13,855 nt of DNA from WHSM01 sp050701635 (GTDB lineage: Bacteria > Actinomycetota > Actinomycetes > Mycobacteriales > Micromonosporaceae), in the NCBI GenBank assembly GCA_050701635.1, contig JBOGDF010000128.1, forward strand, positions 1-13,855, read 5' to 3'. The position numbers and the translations under genes were made by a program. The notes beneath the pieces are model-generated. The model was not told where the DNA came from, ran no database searches, and saw only the letters and a program-made list of their open reading frames with translations. Positions 1-6,132 of the stretch are shown here, piece after piece; the first letter of the stretch is position 1; each line of letters begins with the position of its first letter.

Positions 1-855
1 GTCACCGGCGGTGACCGTACCGATCTCGACCGGGTACGCCACGTCCCAGCGCCCCATCACCGGGTCGACATCGGCGTTGCGGCGGCGTTCCAGGTCCCGC
101 AGTGCGGTGAAGACCGGCCAGAAACGTTCCACCGCGCTGACCCCCTCGGTACGCCGGGACGCGTGCGCGGACCGCCCCGGCACCCGGAGCCGGAAGGTCA
201 GCGCCCCGCCGTTGGCGGGCACCACGTCGAGACCGGTCGGCTCCGGAATCACACAGCCGCCGGCCCGCCAACCCCGGCGCAGCAGCCCGTACGTGCCGAG
301 CCCGCCGTCCTCCTCCCCCGGTACGCACGCCACCAGCACGTCCCCGTCCAGCGGCACCCCGGTACGGCGCAGGGCACGTACCGCGTACAGGGCGGCGACC
401 AGGCCGGCCTTCATGTCGCAGGCGCCCCGGCCGTACAGCTGGCCGCCGACCACCCTTCCCGAGTACGGGTCCCCGGTACGCCACGCCGTGAGGTCGCCGG
501 GCGGCACCACGTCGACGTGGCCATTGAGCATCAGGGAGCGGCCGCTCCGCTCGGGCCCGGTGCCGCCGCCGGTGCCGGGGAGCCGGCCGACCAGGCCCCA
601 GGCCTCGTCGCGGGCGACCTCCATGCCAGGGAAGTCGGGCTCGGCGGCCAGCTCGTCCAGCGGCAGCCGCCAGTGGTCGACCTCGAGGCCCTCGGCCCGG
701 AGCCAGCCGGCGAGGTACGCCTGGATCTCGGATTCGGCGTCGCTGCCGGAGACGCTGGGGACGCGTACCAGCTCGGAGAGCAGCTCCAGCATCGCCGGGG
801 CGTCGGCGGTGAGCTGCTCGCGTACCAGGTCGGGCCATCGGGTCACGGTCGTCAC
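1..855 (-). CDS. M20 family metallo-deacylase/peptidase (ArgE/DapE type), C-terminus cut by window edge
   Basis: Predicted zinc-dependent amidohydrolase that removes an acyl group or cleaves a small peptide in the cytoplasm; the substrate is not known. About 285 codons are visible. The M20 metal motifs are present in order: NGHVDVVP (His113, Asp115), GRGACDMKAG (bridging Asp147) and PGEEDGG (catalytic Glu181, ligand Glu182), then a PEPTGLD segment and a GRSAHAS segment typical of the lid/dimerisation domain. The last visible residues, EIGTVTAGD, fit the family, so the missing part is the C-terminal catalytic region. I chose the GTG at 855. The frame stays open to an ATG at 975, but the codons between are rare for this genome (CTA, CTT, CCT, GGA, CAA) and the peptide is low in complexity, so I read that stretch as non-coding. 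The ribosome binding site is weak (GGTGAG, 12 nt away). GTG at 846 is an alternative. Confidence 0.88.
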   Translation of the reverse strand, partial: MTTVTRWPDLVREQLTADAPAMLELLSELVRVPSVSGSDAESEIQAYLAGWLRAEGLEVDHWRLPLDELAAEPDFPGMEVARDEAWGLVGRLPGTGGGTGPERSGRSLMLNGHVDVVPPGDLTAWRTGDPYSGRVVGGQLYGRGACDMKAGLVAALYAVRALRRTGVPLDGDVLVACVPGEEDGGLGTYGLLRRGWRAGGCVIPEPTGLDVVPANGGALTFRLRVPGRSAHASRRTEGVSAVERFWPVFTALRDLERRRNADVDPVMGRWDVAYPVEIGTVTAGD

Positions 856-1005
856 GCGATACAGCGTCTCACCGGTCGCCTGGTCGGGAAGCGCTTGACC
901 GGGTCCGCCAGGCGGAAGTAGCAGTGGCGCCACCGTCGTCGAGCTTCGGGCCGTCTCCAAGAGGTTCGGCGCCATCGCCACCGCCCGGGCGGCCGCTCCA
1001 TGTCG
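856..1005. other. Intergenic gap between the SMP-30-like gene and the M20 gene
   Basis: This is the widest gap downstream of the ROK gene. It holds three short perfect dyads: TCCGCCAGGCGGA (904-916), GTGGCGCCAC (924-933) and CCGCCCGGGCGG (981-992, just after the SMP-30-like stop). None has a following T-run on the minus strand, so I do not call an intrinsic terminator. No clear -35/-10 pair is visible. The gap may separate the M20 gene from the sugar operon, or may simply be a long leader. Confidence 0.4.
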
Positions 1006-1896
1006 TCAGCGGGGAAGCCGGGTGATCCAGTAGTCGGTGTCGGCGGTGGGCGGGGTGCCGAACCGGGCGTTCACGGCGTACAGCGAGTCGCCCCGCTTCG
1101 CGATCGTGGTCGGTACGTCGAAGTCGTCCGAGGTGAGGTTGCGTACCACTGTCCCGGCGGAGAGGTCGGGAGTCAGCTCCACCACCGCGATCCGGTTCAT
1201 CCGGTTCCGTACCACATAGAGGGTGTTGCCGTGCAGCAGGATCCCGTCGCCCTGGGTGAGCGGTCCACCCGTCACCTGGATCTCGGCGGCGGCGCCGGTC
1301 GCCGGGTCGATCCGCCACAGCTTGCCGTTGTTGCTCTGTACGGCGATCAGCGTGTCGCCGTCCGGGGTCGCGGCGATCCCGTTCAGGTTGAACCCGGGTT
1401 CCATGGGGATGTCGGGCAGCGGCAGCTCCCTGGCCCCGCTCAGGTTGGTGTCGACGACGTACAGCACCTGCCGCATCGAGTCGGTGAAGTACGCCGCCTT
1501 CCGGGTCAGCGTGACGTCGTTGACAAACGTCGCGGCACCGGACGGGGCCAGCGCGAAGTTTCCGAGGGTCGCGCCGGTGTCGGCGTCGTACACGAAGGCC
1601 CGGCCGGTGGGGCCGCCGGCGACGAACAGCCGGTGCTTCCGGTCGGCCTTCAGCCCGATCGCGGCCCTCCCGTCCCCGGGCGGCACGGCGACCGACACCG
1701 AGCCGTCGCGGGCGTCGACCCGGTAGACGGCGCCGGTGGGGATGGACCCGACGAACAGTTCATGGCCCCGGCCGGCGGCGATCCCCTCCGGCTGCGACCC
1801 GTCCGGCAGGTCGATCCGGTCCGGGAACACCGCCGCGGCGGTGCAGGTGAGCACCGCGACGGTGAGCACCGACGCCCGTACCAGCAATGACGTCAT
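1006..1896 (-). CDS. Secreted SMP-30/gluconolactonase-like beta-propeller protein
   Basis: A 296-residue protein with an N-terminal signal peptide (basic start, hydrophobic core, then TAAA before VFPDRI). The rest is a six-bladed propeller of the SMP-30/gluconolactonase/LRE type. The four positions that hold the divalent metal in SMP-30 enzymes appear intact: Glu37 (QPEGIA), Asn126 (FVNDV), Asn172 (NLNGIA) and Asp217 (QGDGIL). This supports a hydrolase acting on a lactone or similar ester outside the membrane, though many family members have unknown substrates. Actinobacterial relatives are often labelled superoxide dismutase; I see nothing here to support that name. I prefer ATG at 1896, with AGGAAGGG 8 to 9 nt upstream; a GTG at 1905 overlaps the previous stop. 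It is the last gene of the tight run, starting 5 nt after the cytoplasmic TIM-barrel gene, so it is probably translationally coupled. A lactonase would fit downstream of the propeller dehydrogenase. Confidence 0.85.
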   Translation of the reverse strand: MTSLLVRASVLTVAVLTCTAAAVFPDRIDLPDGSQPEGIAAGRGHELFVGSIPTGAVYRVDARDGSVSVAVPPGDGRAAIGLKADRKHRLFVAGGPTGRAFVYDADTGATLGNFALAPSGAATFVNDVTLTRKAAYFTDSMRQVLYVVDTNLSGARELPLPDIPMEPGFNLNGIAATPDGDTLIAVQSNNGKLWRIDPATGAAAEIQVTGGPLTQGDGILLHGNTLYVVRNRMNRIAVVELTPDLSAGTVVRNLTSDDFDVPTTIAKRGDSLYAVNARFGTPPTADTDYWITRLPR

Positions 1897-1901
1897 CCCG
1901 A

Positions 1902-2921
1902 TCACCCTTCCTGGTCACCAGAGCCGAAGGCGGTGTCGAAGGACGCGGCGGACGGCTCGATCTGGGTCAGTCGGCGTACCACGGCCAGGGCGTCCGGGGC
2001 ACCGGCGAGCCGGTCCATGCCCGCGTCCTCCCACTCGATCGAGATCGGGCCGTCGTACCCGATGGCGTTGAGCGCGCGGAAACAATCCTCCCACGGGACG
2101 TCACCGTGCCCGGTGGAAACGAAGTCCCAGCCCCGCCGCAGGTCCCCCCACGGCAGGTGGGAGCCGAGCCGGCCGTTGCGGCCGTTGCCGACCCGGCGCT
2201 TCGCGTCCTTGCAGTCGACGTGATAGATCCGGTCGGCGAAGTCGAGCAGGAACCCGACCGGGTCCAGGTCCTGCCACACGAAGTGGCTGGGGTCCCAGTT
2301 CAGCCCGAACCCGGGCCGCCGCCCGATCGCCTCCAGGGTCCGTACGGTGGTCCAGTAGTCGTACGCGATCTCGCTCGGGTGCACCTCGTGCGCGAACCGT
2401 ACGCCGACCGAGTCGAACACGTCGATGATCGGGTTCCACCGGTCCGCGAAGTCCCGGTAGCCGGCCTCGATGGTCGACTCCGGCACCGGCGGGAACATCG
2501 CGACGGTGTGCCAGATCGCGGAGCCGGTGAACCCGACCACGGTGTCCACCCCGAGCGCCGCCGCGGCTTGGGCGGTCGCCTTCATCTCTTCCGCGGCACG
2601 CTTCCGTACGCCTTCGGGGTCGCCGTCGCCCCAGATCCGGGGCGGCAGGATCGCGCGATGCCGCTCGTCGATCGGGTGGTCGCAGACCGCCTGGCCTACC
2701 AGGTGGTTCGAGATCGCCCAGACCTTCAGGTTGTGCTGGGTCAACAGGTCCCGCCGGCCGCGGAGGTACGCGTCGCTGTCCAGCGCCTTGTCGACCTCGA
2801 AATGGTCGCCCCAGCAGGCGATCTCCAGGCCGTCGTACCCCCACTGGGAGGCGAGCCGGCACACCTTCTCGAACGGCAGATCCGCCCACTGTCCGGTGAA
2901 CAGGCTGATCGGGCGTGGCAT
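1902..2921 (-). CDS. Cytoplasmic sugar phosphate isomerase/epimerase-family TIM barrel (AP endonuclease 2 superfamily)
   Basis: A 339-residue protein without a signal peptide, matching the xylose-isomerase-like TIM-barrel family that includes isomerases, epimerases, inosose dehydratases and keto-sugar lyases. The barrel opens with MPRPISLFTGQWADLPFEKV. Likely metal ligands are Glu179 (HEVHPSE), Asp210 (NWDPSH), His234 (YHVDCKD) and Glu296 (SIEWEDAG). The closing segment GYDGPISIEWEDAGMDR is typical of members found beside Gfo/Idh/MocA oxidoreductases. It would act on the product of a sugar dehydrogenase, by isomerisation, elimination or hydration; which one cannot be told from sequence. The ATG at 2921 is well supported by GGAGGAGA about 5 nt upstream. 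The frame stays open above 2921, but only in sequence that belongs to the preceding gene. It starts 20 nt after the secreted TIM-barrel gene, and its stop overlaps the alternative GTG start of the next gene. Confidence 0.9.
   Translation of the reverse strand: MPRPISLFTGQWADLPFEKVCRLASQWGYDGLEIACWGDHFEVDKALDSDAYLRGRRDLLTQHNLKVWAISNHLVGQAVCDHPIDERHRAILPPRIWGDGDPEGVRKRAAEEMKATAQAAAALGVDTVVGFTGSAIWHTVAMFPPVPESTIEAGYRDFADRWNPIIDVFDSVGVRFAHEVHPSEIAYDYWTTVRTLEAIGRRPGFGLNWDPSHFVWQDLDPVGFLLDFADRIYHVDCKDAKRRVGNGRNGRLGSHLPWGDLRRGWDFVSTGHGDVPWEDCFRALNAIGYDGPISIEWEDAGMDRLAGAPDALAVVRRLTQIEPSAASFDTAFGSGDQEG
1905..1912 (-). promoter_or_regulatory. Ribosome binding site that sets the SMP-30-like start
   Basis: On the minus strand this reads AGGAAGGG. 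It lies at a normal distance (8 nt) from ATG 1896 and overlaps the alternative GTG at 1905, which argues for the ATG. Confidence 0.6.
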
Positions 2922-2941
2922 CAGGTCTCCTCCTCTGTCTG

Positions 2942-3889
2942 TCAGAACCGGAGGTCGCGCAGGTAGCGGTAGCCGACCTGGGCGGTCTGCTGCGGCGTCA
3001 CGTCGGGCGTGTCGTTCTCCACGATGTACTCCAGCACCGAGTGCCCGGCGAAGATCCGGGCGAAGTCGATCATCCCGGTGCCCAGATCGGCCATGTCGCC
3101 GTTGTGCGCATGCCGGTCCTTGACGTGGTACTGCAGCACCCGCTGCGGCGCGGAGCGGATCACGTCCAGCGTGAAGCCCTCCGGGTCGGCCGCCCCGTCG
3201 CCACTGTTGATGCCGCCGGCCACCGCCCAGTAGATGTCGATCTCCAGGTGTACCAGCCCGGGATCCAGCTCCCCGGTCAGCACGTCCCAGGGGCGACGGC
3301 CGCCTCCCAGGTCGATGGTGAACTCGTGCGCGTGGTTGTGGTAGCCGTACCGCAGACCGGCGGCCTGTGCCGCCGCGGCCTCGGTGTTCATCTGCTCCGC
3401 CCAGCGCTTCCAGTCGTCCTCCCGACCGGAGTTGAGGAACGGCACCACGATCGAGGACTGGCCGAGAGTGACCGCGTTCTGGAGCTTCTGTTCCAGGGCG
3501 GCCGGGTCGCCGCTGATGCCGTCGTGGCTGGAGCTGGCCTCGATCCCGATGCCGTCGAGGAACTCCCTGAGCTCGGCGGCGGTACGCCCGAAGTAGCCCA
3601 ATGCCAGCTCCACCTTCGGGTAGCCGATCTCCGCGAGGTGGCCGAGCGTCGCGTCGTACCCTGGCGAGCCCCACAGCGCGTCCCGCACCGTCCACAGCTG
3701 GATGCTGATCAGGCCCGGCGGCACCTGGCGTCGTCCGGTGACCCGGGTGGTCGCCTCAGCCTCGGCCGCGCCGATCCCCGATGCGGCGAGGCCGAGTCCG
3801 GCGAGCGCCGCGAGCGAGCCGCGGAGCACGCTCCGCCGGTCCACAGTGGACTGCCGTAGTGCTGCCATACCGTCGAATCCGTAACACAT
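2942..3889 (-). CDS. Tat-exported xylose-isomerase-like TIM-barrel protein
   Basis: A 315-residue member of the sugar phosphate isomerase/epimerase superfamily, unusual in carrying a twin-arginine signal: VDRRSVLRGS (Arg18-Arg19) followed by a hydrophobic Ala/Leu/Gly stretch to about residue 45. The mature barrel runs from QLWTVRDAL to the C-terminus. Likely metal and substrate residues are YHNHAHEF (183-190), LEIDIYW (Glu216, Asp218), YHVKDRH (His255) and VEND (Glu291). Tat export implies that the protein folds, probably with its metal bound, before crossing the membrane. It would therefore act on an extracellular sugar derivative, plausibly the product of the propeller dehydrogenase encoded 13 nt upstream. 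ATG 3889 has AAAAGGAG six bases upstream; an internal ATG at 3868 would still keep the Tat motif. The reaction is unknown. It is paralogous to the next gene only at the fold level. Confidence 0.88.
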   Translation of the reverse strand: MCYGFDGMAALRQSTVDRRSVLRGSLAALAGLGLAASGIGAAEAEATTRVTGRRQVPPGLISIQLWTVRDALWGSPGYDATLGHLAEIGYPKVELALGYFGRTAAELREFLDGIGIEASSSHDGISGDPAALEQKLQNAVTLGQSSIVVPFLNSGREDDWKRWAEQMNTEAAAAQAAGLRYGYHNHAHEFTIDLGGGRRPWDVLTGELDPGLVHLEIDIYWAVAGGINSGDGAADPEGFTLDVIRSAPQRVLQYHVKDRHAHNGDMADLGTGMIDFARIFAGHSVLEYIVENDTPDVTPQQTAQVGYRYLRDLRF

Positions 3890-3902
3890 TGCAGGCTCCT
3901 TT

Positions 3903-6035
3903 TCACGAGGCGGGGACCAGGACCACCTGGTCGGTTCCGGTGAGCGAGGGCAGCCCGTCGCCGCCCGGGTCGGTGTACGACGCGACGAAGACGCCGGTGA
4001 GGTTGTCGTGCGCGGGGTCGTGTCCGGACGGCACGGTCGTCTGGATGGAGCCCGAGCAGCCGCTGGCCGTGGTCTGCGGGTGCCCGTGCGTGTCGTGGCC
4101 GAGGATGTAGGTCACCGTGACCCGGGAGCAGTCCACCGGCTGGTCGTCGACCACCCGTGCCTCGAACTCGACGGTGTCGCCGAACCGGAAGGGCTGCCCC
4201 TCGACCGGCCTGACCAGATCCACCACCGGCTGGGCGTTGCCGACGATGATCCGTACCGACGCGGACGCCGACAGGCCGCCGCGGTCGCTCACCCGGAGCG
4301 TGGCGTGGTAGAGCCCGTTCTCCTGGTACGTGAACGCCGGGTTCGGCACCCGCGAGTCCACCTTGCCGTCGGCGTCGAAGTCCCACTCGTAGAACAGCCG
4401 GTCGCCATCGGGGTCACTGGTGCCCTGGCTGGAGAAGGCAACCGTCAGCGGGGGGTGCCCGTTGCTGGGGGTGGCCGTGACCTGGGGCGTCGGGGTGTGG
4501 TTGCCCTTCCAGCCGAGGTAGTCGACCCGGGCCAACTGCGCGTCCGGGTTCTCGCGGAAGAAGCCGTCGCCGTACTCGAGGACGTACAGCGCGCCGTCGG
4601 GACCGTACTCCAGGTCCATCGGGTTGTCGAAGACCACGGACGGCAGCACCGACTCGATCCCGGCGAGCCCGCCGTCGGACGCCAGCCGGAAGCCCTTCAC
4701 GTAGTCGCGGGTCCACTCGTGGAACAGCGGTACGCCGTCGTAGTACTCCGGCCACGCCACGGGTGCCCGGCCCGTGGTCGGCGGCGCGACGTACTGGTAC
4801 GCCGGCCCCGACATCGGGCCGATGCCCCCGGTACCCAGCTCAGGGAACGCCTCCGACCGGCCGTAGCTGTACCAGACGTCCGGCTGCGCCACCGGCGGCA
4901 GGTTCCGCAGCCCGGTGTTGTGCGGCGACTCGTTGACGGGTGCGGCGCAGTCGAAGGTCTCCCCGGACTCCCCAGTGGCGAAGTCGTAGTCCACATAGGG
5001 CATCTCGGCCGTGGCGCAGTACGGCCAGCCGTAGTTGCCGGGCTCGCGGACCACGGCCCACTTGCCGTGCCCGGCCGGTCCCCGCAGCGGGTCGGCCTGG
5101 CGGGCGTCGGGTGAGTAGTCGGCGACGTACAGGTCACCGGTCCGCCGGTTCAGTTCGATCCGGAACGGGTTGCGCAGCCCCATCGCGTAGATCTCCGGCA
5201 GGGCACCGGCCGTACCCTCGGCGAACAGGTTTCCCGCGGGGATCCGGTACGTGCCGTCGTCCCGTACCTTGATCCGGAGGATCTTGCCGCGCAGGTCGTT
5301 GGTGTTGGCCGAGCTGCGCTGGGCGTCGAAGGCCGGGTTGCGGCCGTCCCGCTCGTCGATCGGGGTGTAGCCACCGGACGAGAACGGGTTGGTGTCGTCC
5401 CCGGTGGACAGGTACAGGTTGCCCTTGGCGTCGAAGACGATGTCGCCGCCGACGTGACAGCAGATCCCCCGGTCGTTCGGTACGTCGAGGATCCGCTGCT
5501 CGGTGGACAGGTCGATGGTCCCCTTGCTGAACCGGAACCGGGACAGCCGGATCACCCCCTCGAACGGCGCGAAGTCCTCCGGCTCACCGGAGACCGGCGC
5601 GTCGCCCTCGTTCACGCCGGGGGTGGCCGGGTCGTCGACCGGGGTGTCCATCGGCGGCGAGTAGTAGAGGTAGACCCAGTTGTTCCCGGCCTTGCCGAAG
5701 CCGGGGTCGACGGCGACGTTCTGCAGACCCTCCTCGTCGTGCTGGTAGACATCGAGCGCCGCGGCGAGGGTGTTCAGCCCGGTCGCCGGGTCGTGCAGGT
5801 ACACCTCGCCGTTACGGGTGGCGTGCAGCACCCGGCCGTCGGGCAGCACCGCGAGGTCCATCGGCTCGCCGGGGGTGTCGTTGAGCGTCACCTTCTGGAA
5901 GTCCGCCTCGGGCGGCGGGCTCTGCTGGGACGGCGGGGTCTGCTGGGACGGCTGGGCGGATGAGACGGTCGGCGTCGCGACCAGTGTGGCGGTCACCAGG
6001 CCGACGACGGCGAGGCTGAGACTGCGGTGAGCCAT
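3903..6035 (-). CDS. Secreted PQQ-type sugar dehydrogenase (glucose/sorbosone dehydrogenase family) with PKD domain
   Basis: A 710-residue exported protein. Residues 1-27 form a Sec-type signal ending near VSSA, followed by a Pro/Gln linker (28-42) and a GSDH-type beta-propeller (about 45-510). A PKD domain follows (about 515-598, with SDPDGD and YEWDFDADG), then a His-rich Ig-like C-terminal domain (600-710). Family marks in the propeller are CCHVGGD (192-198, with the presumed catalytic His194), YLSTGDD, MGLRNPF (Arg288-Asn289, equivalent to the PQQ-contacting pair of soluble glucose dehydrogenase) and GNYGWP (333-338). This suggests oxidation of a sugar outside the membrane. I cannot place all the cofactor residues of the second half, so PQQ dependence is inferred. 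Relatives often sit next to, or are fused with, a ThuA domain; none is present here. ATG 6035 has AGGAGG upstream. It is the first gene after a 97-nt gap and 13 nt before the Tat TIM barrel, so these may share a transcript segment. Confidence 0.87.
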   Translation of the reverse strand: MAHRSLSLAVVGLVTATLVATPTVSSAQPSQQTPPSQQSPPPEADFQKVTLNDTPGEPMDLAVLPDGRVLHATRNGEVYLHDPATGLNTLAAALDVYQHDEEGLQNVAVDPGFGKAGNNWVYLYYSPPMDTPVDDPATPGVNEGDAPVSGEPEDFAPFEGVIRLSRFRFSKGTIDLSTEQRILDVPNDRGICCHVGGDIVFDAKGNLYLSTGDDTNPFSSGGYTPIDERDGRNPAFDAQRSSANTNDLRGKILRIKVRDDGTYRIPAGNLFAEGTAGALPEIYAMGLRNPFRIELNRRTGDLYVADYSPDARQADPLRGPAGHGKWAVVREPGNYGWPYCATAEMPYVDYDFATGESGETFDCAAPVNESPHNTGLRNLPPVAQPDVWYSYGRSEAFPELGTGGIGPMSGPAYQYVAPPTTGRAPVAWPEYYDGVPLFHEWTRDYVKGFRLASDGGLAGIESVLPSVVFDNPMDLEYGPDGALYVLEYGDGFFRENPDAQLARVDYLGWKGNHTPTPQVTATPSNGHPPLTVAFSSQGTSDPDGDRLFYEWDFDADGKVDSRVPNPAFTYQENGLYHATLRVSDRGGLSASASVRIIVGNAQPVVDLVRPVEGQPFRFGDTVEFEARVVDDQPVDCSRVTVTYILGHDTHGHPQTTASGCSGSIQTTVPSGHDPAHDNLTGVFVASYTDPGGDGLPSLTGTDQVVLVPAS
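5921..5956. repeat. Two 18-bp tandem units coding a Pro/Ser/Gln linker
   Basis: Two adjacent 18-base units begin TCTGCTGGGACGGC and differ by one base near their ends. They encode the repeated PSQQ(T/S)P linker just after the signal peptide of the propeller dehydrogenase. In-frame duplication of a flexible linker is the simple reading. Confidence 0.75.
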
Positions 6036-6132
6036 GTCCGGGCTCCCTCCTGAATCCTCTGTCCGGTGTGGACATCTCGATCAGTCCCCCGAGCCCCCGA
6101 CAGCGTTCGAATCTCCTTTCTGATGTGGCGGG
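6036..6132. promoter_or_regulatory. 97-nt gap with a short dyad, inside the sugar locus
   Basis: This is the only sizeable gap between the ROK gene and the SMP-30-like gene. It contains the dyad TGTCC-N5-GGACA (6060-6074), about 25 nt upstream of the propeller dehydrogenase start, and a direct repeat of CCCCCGA (6086-6099). It could hold an internal promoter, a processing site or an attenuating leader. I see no convincing -35/-10 pair and no T-run. Confidence 0.3.

Noticed and set aside
856..975. N-terminal extension of the M20 gene from ATG 975
   Set aside because: Codons rare for this genome cluster here, the peptide is low in complexity, and M20 proteins normally begin close to the WPDLVREQL-type helix that follows GTG 855.
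869..1318. A minus-strand open frame spanning the gap after the SMP-30-like gene
   Set aside because: It overlaps the 3' part of the SMP-30-like gene in another frame and gives an Arg/Gly-rich product with no recognisable motif.
1006..1896. Superoxide dismutase annotation often given to relatives of this protein
   Set aside because: The sequence is a beta-propeller with SMP-30-type metal positions, not any known superoxide dismutase fold.
2942..3695. The cytoplasmic TIM-barrel gene starting far upstream as a 597-residue protein
   Set aside because: The extra 258 residues are an out-of-frame reading of the Tat barrel gene. ATG 2921 has a strong ribosome binding site and gives a normal family length.
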